From Propionibacteriaceae bacterium (GTDB taxonomy: Bacteria > Actinomycetota > Actinomycetes > Propionibacteriales > Propionibacteriaceae): a stretch of DNA of 54,416 nt. The stretch covers positions 9,227 to 63,642 of the forward strand of contig JAPUEI010000067.1 of NCBI GenBank assembly GCA_027492675.1, in the 5' to 3' direction. The first letter of the stretch is position 1. Every line of letters starts with the position of its first letter. A program made the position numbers and the translations under genes. The notes beneath the pieces are model-generated. The model saw only the letters and a list, made by a program, of their open reading frames with translations. It made no database searches and was not told the origin of the DNA. Shown in pieces: positions 7,723 through 14,819 of this stretch.

Positions 7723-8628
7723 ATGCCCGAGGTCGCACCGCTGCACATCGTGAGCGGGAAGGGCGGCACGGGCAAGACCACGATCGCGCTGGCTCTGGCG
7801 CTGCTGTTGCGTCGTCGTGGCGAGACCCTGGTCTGCGAGGTCGAGTCGCGCCACGGGCTGTCGGAGGCGGCCGGCGTGCCGAAGATCCCCGAGGGCGACG
7901 AACGTACGGTGACCGTGGCCGGTCAACGGCTGCGGATGCTGAGCGTCGACTCGGGCCACGCGCTGCGTGACTATCTGGACAGCCACGTCCGGCTCGGCGT
8001 CGCGGGCACGATCCTCGACAAGACCGGTTTCGTCGACTTCGCCACGGAGCTCGCGCCCGGGCTGCGTGACGTACTGCTGACCGGAAAGGTCTACCAGGCC
8101 GCCCGGCGTCGGCTGAAGGGCTCCGCTGACGCGGTCGACGCCGTCGTCATGGACGCCCCTCCGACCGGCCGCCTCGAGACGTTCCTCACCGCCGGCGACG
8201 CGCTGGCCGAAGTCATGACCGTCGGTCCGATCGCGCCCCAGGCGCAGTCGATCATGGAGCTTCTGCGGTTGCCGTCGACCCAGGTGCACCTCGTGACCAC
8301 CTGCTCGGAGATGGCCATCACCGAGACGCTCGAGGCGATCGACGCCCTGGCAGGCCACGGGATCGGGGTGGGGGCGATCATCATGAACCAGGTGATGGCC
8401 GACCCGCCTCTCCTGCCGCCCGGCATGGCTGCCCCGCTCGCCGAGGCCTGGGAACGCGACCGCGCCGTCGCCGAGGGTCAGCGGCCCTGGGCGCAGGCGC
8501 TGGCCGACCGGCTCACCGAGCTCGGACGACCTGCCGCGCTGACGGTCCCGCTGCTGCCCGACGAGGTCTCCGCCGACGACCTGCAGACCATCGCGGACGT
8601 CCTGGCCGAGAGCTGGGACGCCGCGTGA
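7723..8628 (+). CDS. ArsA-family ATPase, first of a pair (Rv3679-like)
   Basis: 301 residues with the deviant Walker A GKGGTGKTT near residue 12, the signature Lys, and a switch region VVMDAPPTGRLETFL. It resembles anion-transporting/GET3-like ATPases. In mycobacteria the Rv3679-Rv3680 pair forms a BagA/BagB-type complex linked to stress and lipid or glycerol phenotypes; the substrate is unsettled. No arsenic efflux genes are present, so an arsenical-pump function is unlikely. The stop overlaps the GTG of the second ATPase by four bases. Confidence 0.85.
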   Translation: MPEVAPLHIVSGKGGTGKTTIALALALLLRRRGETLVCEVESRHGLSEAAGVPKIPEGDERTVTVAGQRLRMLSVDSGHALRDYLDSHVRLGVAGTILDKTGFVDFATELAPGLRDVLLTGKVYQAARRRLKGSADAVDAVVMDAPPTGRLETFLTAGDALAEVMTVGPIAPQAQSIMELLRLPSTQVHLVTTCSEMAITETLEAIDALAGHGIGVGAIIMNQVMADPPLLPPGMAAPLAEAWERDRAVAEGQRPWAQALADRLTELGRPAALTVPLLPDEVSADDLQTIADVLAESWDAA

Positions 8629-9740
8629 GAGAGCTGTTCGACGTCTCCGGGATGCTGGCGGACCGCGCGGTCCGCGTCGTGGTGACCTGCGGCACGGGCG
8701 GCGTCGGCAAGACGTCGGTCTCAGCCGCTCTCGCGGTCACCGCCGCCGAGGCCGGCCGCCACGTCGTGCTGGTCACGGTCGACCCCGCGAAACGCCTGGC
8801 CACCGCGCTCGGGCTGGCAGGCCTGGGTGGCGAACCACAGCCCGTACCCGGCATCTCGGGCGGCTCGCTCGACGCGCTGATGCTCGACATGACGCAGACG
8901 TTCGACGACGCCGTACGGTCGCACGCGCCCCGCAATCGCGTCGACGAGGTGCTGCGTAACCCCTTCTACAAGGCGCTGTCGACGTCGTTTTCCGGCACCC
9001 AGGACTACATGGCCACCGAGAAGCTCGGCCAGCTGTACGAGCGGTCGCTGGCCGACGGCCGCTGGGACCTCATCGTCGTGGACACGCCCCCCTCCCGGTC
9101 GGCCCTGGACTTCCTGGACGCCCCCGCCCGCCTCGACCGCCTCGCTGAAGGCCCGGTCCTGCAGCTGCTGGCGCCGAGCAGGGGCCCGCTCAAACTCATT
9201 GGCACCGGGCTGTCGCAGGTGACCTGGCTGATCTCCAAGATCATCGGCAGCAAGGCGCTCAGCGACCTCCAGGTGTTCGCGTCGGCGTTTGAGACCGTGA
9301 TGACCGGGTTCCGGCGCCGCGCCGGCGTCGTACGGACCCTGCTCGCCTCACCCGCCGCAGCCTTCGTCGTCGTCGCCAGCCCGCGCAAGGCCGCCCTCGA
9401 CGAGGCCCGGTTCTTCGCCGATCAACTGCGAGGACGCCGCACGACATCGCGCGGCGTGGTGGTGAACCGTGTCACCCCACCGGTCAGCCTCTCCAGTGGT
9501 GACGAGGCCGCGCTCCGGGAGCACCCCGAGGCGTACGCGTGGTGGCGGGGAACCTGGGCGACGTGGAAGGCCCAGCACGAACGGATGCTCACGGCGTTAC
9601 CGGCATCACTGCCGGTCGCGTTGGCAGCGATGCTGGAGCGCGAGGTCACCGACCTCGACGCCGTGAGAGAGCTCGGTCTACTTCTGGCTGGCGGCGTGGG
9701 GCTTGCCGAGGAGCACGGAACCCCAGTCGTCGACATCTGA
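8625..9740 (+). CDS. ArsA-family ATPase, second of a pair (Rv3680-like)
   Basis: 371 residues. The P-loop is GTGGVGKTS: the first Lys of the ArsA signature (GKGG) is replaced by Thr, as in mycobacterial paralogues. TVDPAKRLA and VVDTPPSRSALDFLDAP are switch I/II segments. GTG 8625 overlaps the upstream stop. The last 63 bases (9678-9740) are shared antisense with the 3' end of the convergent whiB gene, so neither gene can be terminated before the other. It probably forms a heterodimer with its neighbour. Confidence 0.85.
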   Translation: MRELFDVSGMLADRAVRVVVTCGTGGVGKTSVSAALAVTAAEAGRHVVLVTVDPAKRLATALGLAGLGGEPQPVPGISGGSLDALMLDMTQTFDDAVRSHAPRNRVDEVLRNPFYKALSTSFSGTQDYMATEKLGQLYERSLADGRWDLIVVDTPPSRSALDFLDAPARLDRLAEGPVLQLLAPSRGPLKLIGTGLSQVTWLISKIIGSKALSDLQVFASAFETVMTGFRRRAGVVRTLLASPAAAFVVVASPRKAALDEARFFADQLRGRRTTSRGVVVNRVTPPVSLSSGDEAALREHPEAYAWWRGTWATWKAQHERMLTALPASLPVALAAMLEREVTDLDAVRELGLLLAGGVGLAEEHGTPVVDI

Positions 9741-9968
9741 GCGCTGGCGCAGCAACTGACGACGCTCACGCTCGGTCATGCCGCCCCAGACACCCCACTC
9801 GATCCGATTGTCGAGGGCCTCGGCGAGGCATTCCGTCCGCACAGGGCAGCCCGAGCACAAGGCCCGTACTCGCTTCTGATCGGCTCCGTCTGGGAACAGC
9901 TCATCTTGCTTGCCGCGGCACTTGGCCTCGAGCGTCCACTCGTCGTCTTGACGCGCTGACATACCCAT
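9678..9968 (-). CDS. whiB4: WhiB-family [4Fe-4S] regulator, WhiB4-like
   Basis: 96 residues. The four cluster ligands are Cys in EAKCRGK and three in ALCSGCPVRTEC (C-x2-C-x5-C); the turn GVWGGMTERERR and a basic tail follow. WhiB proteins bind redox-sensitive clusters and usually the sigma-A C-terminal region. The WhiB4 label rests on position between the ArsA pair and the PASTA PBP, as in M. tuberculosis (Rv3681c). ATG 9968 has GAAGGGA just upstream; a second ATG two codons later is equally possible. The C-terminus overlaps the convergent ATPase by 63 bp. Confidence 0.9.
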   Translation of the reverse strand: MGMSARQDDEWTLEAKCRGKQDELFPDGADQKRVRALCSGCPVRTECLAEALDNRIEWGVWGGMTERERRQLLRQRSDVDDWGSVLLGKPHAASQK

Positions 9969-10147
9969 CGATCCCTTCGAGCCGAGTGGCGACACTGCCA
10001 CTCATGGTCTTTCTGCCTTGAAATACTTGTCTAGGCTCGTTCAAAGTACACAGAGACGGGCTTTCTGCCTAGAGCCTCGACGTGTGGTGGATACCTGCAA
10101 CGTCTCAGGTTCGGCGTTCCACAGACCTCTCACCTACCCTGGTAGAC

Positions 10148-12502
10148 ATGCGCTCCCCACAAGTCGGTCCGAAGGTGTACGCGATGGCGATGTTCGTCGT
10201 CGTCAGCGTGCTCGCTGGACTCTTGGTCGCAGGACTGGCCGTACCTCTGGCCGCCATCGGCGGATCCTCGGCGAAGTACGCGGCCGACAGCCTGGACAAT
10301 CTGCCCACCGAGCTGGACATCCCGCCCGCCTCCGACAAGACGGTCGTGCTGCTGGCCGACGGCACCGAGCTCGCCCAGCTGTACGACGAGAACCGCGTCG
10401 TCGTCACCCTGGACCAGATCGCGCCCATCATGCGTACGGCGCAGGTGGCCATCGAGGACAACCGCTTCTACGAGCACGGAGCGCTCGACTTCAAGGGCAC
10501 GATGCGCGCGCTCGTACGCACGGGGAGCGGCAGCGCCGTGCAGGGCGGCTCGACGCTGACCCAGCAGTACGTGAAGCAGGTCCGCGTCGAGGCCGCGCAG
10601 GCGTCCGGCGACCCGGCCGCAGTGCTGGCCGCGCAGGAGCAGACGCTGTCGCGCAAGATCCTCGAGCTGCGCTACGCCGTGGCTCTTGAGTCGAAGTACT
10701 CCAAGGACGAGATCCTCAACCGCTATCTCAACATCGCCTACTACGGCGACGGTGCGTACGGGGTCGAGGCAGCCGCCAAGCACTACTTCAACGTGTCGGC
10801 GAAGGACCTCAATCTGGCCCAGGCGGCCATGATCGCCGGCCTCGCCCAGAACCCGGTCGCGACGGATCCCGTCCACCACCCGGTGGCCGCCACGGACCGA
10901 CGCGACGTCGTGATCAACCGCATGCTCGAGCTCAACCTCATCACGCCAGCCGACGCAGCCGCCGCCAAGGCCACCGTCTTCGACGCGTCGAAGGTGCAAG
11001 CCAACAAGAAGGGCTGTGTCGGCACGAAGTACCCCTTCATGTGCGACTACGTGGTGCGGTCGCTGTTGCAGAACCCCGCGCTGGGCGCGACCGTCGAGGA
11101 CCGCAAGGACACGGTGTACCGCGGTGGCCTGGTCGTGAAGACGCAGATCGACAAGAACGCGATGGACGTCGCACAGAAGGCCGTCTCCGACCATGTCGCC
11201 GCGAAGGACCCCGTCGTCGGCACGATGGTGGAGGTCCAGCCCGGGACAGGGCTGATCCTCGCGATGGCCCAGAGCAGACCTGTCATGGGGAACAACTCCG
11301 CGGCCGGAGAGACGTACTACAACTACGCCGTCAGCGCGGCGATGGGCGGCGCCGAGGGATACCAGGCGGGGTCCACATTCAAGGCGTTCACCATCGCGGC
11401 GGCGCTCGACAGGGGCATCCCGACGACGAAGAAGTTCAACGGCGCGAGCCCCTTGCAGCTCCAGGGCAAGGTATTCCGTACGTGTGATCCGTCCGGCGCC
11501 GATATCTCGTTCAAGTTTCCCAGCAAGTTCGGCCAGCAGAACGAGTTCAACAAGACGTACGGCGACCTGGATATGAAGGCGGCGACGGCAAGCTCGGTGA
11601 ACACCTACTTCGTCCAGCTCGAGCAGATCGCCGGCATCTGCCAGGCGGCGCAAATGGCGAAGGCCGCTGGCGTCGAGATGTCGAATGGCAAGGATCTGGC
11701 CCAAGAGTTCGCGTACTTCCCGTCGTTCACGCTGGGCGTCGCCGAGGTGACCCCGTTGTCGATGGCCGTCGCATACGCGACCTTCGCGGCCCGCGGCGTC
11801 CGGTGCGACCCGATCATCGTCAGTTCGATCGCTTCCCGCGACGGCAAGGCGGTAGCGACGCAGAGCGCCAACTGCCGGCAGGTCATGCGACCCGAGGTCG
11901 CCGACGGCGTGAACTACGTGCTGCAGGCGGTCATGCAGGCGGGCGGCACCGGCGCAGGGGTGCGCATGCGCGATGGCCGGCCCCAGGCTGGCAAGACGGG
12001 AACCACGGACTCCCACGCGACCGTGTGGTTCAACGGCTACACCCCGACCATCGAGGGCGTCTCCATGGTCTCGATCGACAAGGCTCCGCAGTTCGCGGCG
12101 TACTGGGCGGCCCACAACAACTCGCTCCAAGGCATCCGATTGTCGACGAACTGGGTGCTCAACGGCTCCGGATCGGGTGACGCCGGCGACATCTGGACCC
12201 CGGCCATGACCACCGCGTCAGCGAACCTCCCCAAGACGGACTTCGTCGACCCGCCCGACTCCATCATCAACGGCGTCAAGGCAAAGGTCCCCAGCACGGC
12301 GGGGATGAGCGCCACGCAGGCGAAGGCGGTCTTGGAGGCTGCCGGCTTCAGTGTGCTGACGCGCAAGGTGTACGACGCGTCTGCGCCGAACACCTACCTC
12401 GGCACCTCGTGCGACGGCATCCAGGGCGGTACGTGCTACCTGAACTACTCGCAGGGGCCACGCCCGCCCGACCCCAACCAGCCGTCGTCGCAGCCGTCAT
12501 GA
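10148..12502 (+). CDS. ponA2: Class A penicillin-binding protein with C-terminal PASTA domain (PonA2-like)
   Basis: 784 residues. A short cytoplasmic tail and one membrane helix (about 12-36) are followed by a GT51 glycosyltransferase domain, with catalytic Glu near 103 in EDNRFYEHG, then GGSTLTQQYVKQ and RKILELRYAVALE. The transpeptidase domain has SxxK in GSTFKAF (Ser about 408), SxN in SVNTYF and KTGTT near 614. One PASTA domain follows (about 715-780: VPSTAGMSATQAKAVLEAAGF). The protein polymerises and cross-links peptidoglycan. TACCCT at 10135-10140 lies seven bases before ATG, so the mRNA may be leaderless. It overlaps the next gene by ATGA, as ponA2 and Rv3683 are paired in mycobacteria. 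Confidence 0.94.
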   Translation: MRSPQVGPKVYAMAMFVVVSVLAGLLVAGLAVPLAAIGGSSAKYAADSLDNLPTELDIPPASDKTVVLLADGTELAQLYDENRVVVTLDQIAPIMRTAQVAIEDNRFYEHGALDFKGTMRALVRTGSGSAVQGGSTLTQQYVKQVRVEAAQASGDPAAVLAAQEQTLSRKILELRYAVALESKYSKDEILNRYLNIAYYGDGAYGVEAAAKHYFNVSAKDLNLAQAAMIAGLAQNPVATDPVHHPVAATDRRDVVINRMLELNLITPADAAAAKATVFDASKVQANKKGCVGTKYPFMCDYVVRSLLQNPALGATVEDRKDTVYRGGLVVKTQIDKNAMDVAQKAVSDHVAAKDPVVGTMVEVQPGTGLILAMAQSRPVMGNNSAAGETYYNYAVSAAMGGAEGYQAGSTFKAFTIAAALDRGIPTTKKFNGASPLQLQGKVFRTCDPSGADISFKFPSKFGQQNEFNKTYGDLDMKAATASSVNTYFVQLEQIAGICQAAQMAKAAGVEMSNGKDLAQEFAYFPSFTLGVAEVTPLSMAVAYATFAARGVRCDPIIVSSIASRDGKAVATQSANCRQVMRPEVADGVNYVLQAVMQAGGTGAGVRMRDGRPQAGKTGTTDSHATVWFNGYTPTIEGVSMVSIDKAPQFAAYWAAHNNSLQGIRLSTNWVLNGSGSGDAGDIWTPAMTTASANLPKTDFVDPPDSIINGVKAKVPSTAGMSATQAKAVLEAAGFSVLTRKVYDASAPNTYLGTSCDGIQGGTCYLNYSQGPRPPDPNQPSSQPS

Positions 12503-13395
12503 TCGGTGCTGTCGCCGCCGCGGTGGGTGCGGTGGGCGCGGGCTGTTTCGCGTACGGGGTGTTCGTCGAGCGCAACGCGTTCGCGCTCCGTCGGTTCACG
12601 GTTCCGGTGCTGCCTCCGGGCGAGCGCCCGATGCGCGTCCTGCACCTGTCCGACCTGCATCTGTCGACCGACCGCCGCAACCTCGTGACGTGGGTCGACG
12701 GCCTTGCCGACCTGCAGCCCGATCTCGTGGTGACGACCGGCGACAACCTGTCGCAGGCCGCGGCGGTGCCGATGCTGTACGAGGCGTACGCGCGACTGTT
12801 CGCGATCCCCGGCGTCTTCGTGTTCGGGTCGAACGACTACTTCGCGCCCAATCCGGTCAACCCGCTCAAGTACCTGGGCATCGGCGGTGACGGCCATCGG
12901 GAACGCGCCGAGCTCCCCCACCGGGAGCTCCGGGCGACGCTCGTCGAGCGCGGCTGGCACGACGTCGAGGACACGAGGGCGGTGCTGACCGTCGATGGGC
13001 GGCCGGTCGAGTTCCGCGGCACGAAGGACGCCCACCTGGAGCTGGACACGTACGACGTCGTGGCCGGGCCGCCTGACCCGTCCGCGGTGCTGTCCGTCGG
13101 CGTGACCCACGCGCCGTACCTGCGGGTGCTCGACGCGATGGCCGCCGACGGCCTCGATGTGATCCTCGCTGGCCACACGCACGGCGGCCAGGTGTGCGTG
13201 CCGTTCTACGGCGCGTTGACCACCAACTGCGACCTCGACGCCCCGCGGGTCAAGGGGCTCAGCGCCCACACGTACCAGGGCCGTACGAGCGCGCTCCACG
13301 TCTCCGCGGGCCTCGGCACGAGCCCGTACGCGCCGTACCGCTTCGCCTGCCGCCCCGAGGCCAGCCTCCTCACGCTCGTCCCCCGTCAGTCCTGA
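12499..13395 (+). CDS. Membrane-anchored metallophosphoesterase (Rv3683-like)
   Basis: 298 residues. The N-terminal hydrophobic segment (about 1-22) probably anchors the protein. The calcineurin-like motifs are in order: LSDLHLS, TTGDNLS, FGSNDYF, and the C-terminal GHTHGGQ. This set binds two metal ions and cleaves phosphoesters; relatives include YkuE-like lipid phosphohydrolases. The start overlaps the PBP stop (ATGA), which argues for a joint role in envelope synthesis. Confidence 0.87.
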   Translation: MIGAVAAAVGAVGAGCFAYGVFVERNAFALRRFTVPVLPPGERPMRVLHLSDLHLSTDRRNLVTWVDGLADLQPDLVVTTGDNLSQAAAVPMLYEAYARLFAIPGVFVFGSNDYFAPNPVNPLKYLGIGGDGHRERAELPHRELRATLVERGWHDVEDTRAVLTVDGRPVEFRGTKDAHLELDTYDVVAGPPDPSAVLSVGVTHAPYLRVLDAMAADGLDVILAGHTHGGQVCVPFYGALTTNCDLDAPRVKGLSAHTYQGRTSALHVSAGLGTSPYAPYRFACRPEASLLTLVPRQS

Positions 13396-13414
13396 CTGAG
13401 GCCCGAGATCTCGA

Positions 13415-13444
13415 TGTGAGCGACGCGTCCGGATGGGCTAGACT
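13415..13444 (+). promoter_or_regulatory. Promoter of the tRNA-Pro gene
   Basis: TAGACT at 13439-13444 fits a -10 box. TGTGAG at 13415-13420 is a weak -35 with 18-bp spacing. The predicted start near 13451 leaves a 16-nt 5' leader before the tRNA. Confidence 0.5.
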
Positions 13445-13466
13445 CCTCAACGGCCCACGGGCCAGT

Positions 13467-13543
<77 letters not shown>

Positions 13544-13551
13544 TGTGAGAT

Positions 13552-13590
13552 GAGCCTCTGGCTTGCGGAGACGCGAACCGGAGGCTCTTT
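13552..13590 (+). terminator. tRNA terminator hairpin
   Basis: GAGCCTC (13552-13558) pairs with GAGGCTC (13581-13587), extended inward by GG/CC, and is followed by TTT. It lies nine bases after the tRNA, just before the convergent LacI gene's stop. Confidence 0.7.
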
Positions 13591-13596
13591 CCGTGT

Positions 13597-14637
13597 CTAG
13601 GGCTGGCTCCGCGCCGGGCCTGAGGACGATCTGACGATCAGCTCGACCGGTCTCGCCACGTCCGTGGTGGTAGGGGTGCCCTCGATCACGCCGAGTAGCC
13701 GCAGCGCGGCCAGTCGGCCGTGCGCTGCATGATCGACCGCCAAGGTCGTGAGTGGCGGAGAGAAGAAGGCGGCCTCCGGGATGTCGTCGATCCCGGTCAC
13801 GGTGACGTCGTCGGGCACCCGCAGACCCCGCTCGGTGAGGGCGAGGATCGCGCCGAGCGCCATCTGGTCGTTCGCCGCGATCACGGCGGTCGGCAGTTCT
13901 CCGTCGGAGAGCCCCTTGAGCGCGTCATGGCCCGATCGCGCCGACCAGTCCCCGAGAACGACCCCCATCGAGTGGAGGTCACGCGCCGCGACGGCTCGCC
14001 TGTACGCGAGGGCGCGATTGCGTGCCGCCGACCAGGTCGTCGGGCCGCCGATGTGGAGGAAGCGTCGATGACCCAGGTCGGCCAGCTGCTCGACAAGGTC
14101 CCCCATGGCCCTGTCGTACACGCCGGCGTCACCCGGCAGATCAGGCTCATCCTCCTCGGCGGCGATCAGGGCCGGCACGCCGAAGTCGGTCGCCTCGAAG
14201 GCGCGGCGCATCTCGTCGGTCGACGCGAGCGCGAGGATCCCCGCGAGGTCGTGCTGCGTGAGCAGGTCGAGCGCCGAGGCGATCGAGGCTTCGTCGCTCG
14301 CATCGAGGGTGACGACGTCGAGGAGATAGCCCGCGTCTCGGGCCGTACGTGTTGCTCCTCGCAGCGTACGGCTGGGCCCGACCATGTCGATCTCGTGGGT
14401 GAGCGCCCCGATGCGATGTCGCCGTCCTGTGGTGAGGTCGCGGGCGGCCAGGTTCGGGCGGTACTCCAACTCGCCCAGTGCCTTCTCGATCCGAGCAACC
14501 GTGTCCGCGCGAACCGCGAAGCCCCGCACGTAGCGACTGACGGTCTGGTGCGAGACACCGGCCACACGGGCGATGTCGTAGATCGTGCCGCGCTTCCTCG
14601 CAGGCGACGCGCCGGTCGGCGACCCCTCAACGGTCAC
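13597..14637 (-). CDS. LacI-family repressor of the GH42/KDG operon
   Basis: 346 residues. The N-terminal helix-turn-helix and hinge read TIYDIARVAGVSHQTVSRYVRG; the periplasmic-binding-like sensor fills the rest, with VTVTGIDDIPEA near the end typical of the family. GTG 14637 has a GGGGGG stretch upstream. It is the last gene after kdgK, eda and GH42 on the minus strand but is separated from GH42 by three hairpins. It is the natural candidate to bind the ACCGGT-centred double operator ahead of GH42; that pairing is inference. Confidence 0.88.
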   Translation of the reverse strand: MTVEGSPTGASPARKRGTIYDIARVAGVSHQTVSRYVRGFAVRADTVARIEKALGELEYRPNLAARDLTTGRRHRIGALTHEIDMVGPSRTLRGATRTARDAGYLLDVVTLDASDEASIASALDLLTQHDLAGILALASTDEMRRAFEATDFGVPALIAAEEDEPDLPGDAGVYDRAMGDLVEQLADLGHRRFLHIGGPTTWSAARNRALAYRRAVAARDLHSMGVVLGDWSARSGHDALKGLSDGELPTAVIAANDQMALGAILALTERGLRVPDDVTVTGIDDIPEAAFFSPPLTTLAVDHAAHGRLAALRLLGVIEGTPTTTDVARPVELIVRSSSGPARSQP

Positions 14638-14701
14638 TTGCCACCCCCCGTACGACGTCGCGCCACATGCCCCGTGGTCAGGAAGAGCATGTCACGACAG
14701 G

Positions 14702-14813
14702 GGAGGGCTGCCGCGCCGGGCACCCGGCGCGACAGCCCTCCACGGCAGCTCACCGAGTACCCGGTGAGCTGCCGGTGTCACCCCTGCGGCCGCCATGCGC
14801 AACAGCCGCAGGG
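14702..14813. terminator. Three consecutive strong stem-loops
   Basis: Hairpin 1: 14702-14710 pairs with 14733-14741, and inside it 14713-14720 pairs with 14723-14730 (17 bp in all, loop of two). Hairpin 2: 14743-14755 pairs perfectly with 14762-14774 (13 bp, loop AGTACC). Hairpin 3: 14782-14790 pairs with 14805-14813 (9 bp). None has a T-tract. They follow the GH42 stop codon and precede the LacI gene, so they may terminate most transcripts or protect the 3' end while letting some reach lacI. Confidence 0.85.
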
Positions 14814-14819
14814 ACGAGA

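Noticed and set aside
7723-9740. ArsA-like pair as an arsenite efflux system
   Set aside because: No arsB, arsC or arsR; the pair sits in the conserved whiB-ponA2 neighbourhood where such ATPases are not arsenic pumps.
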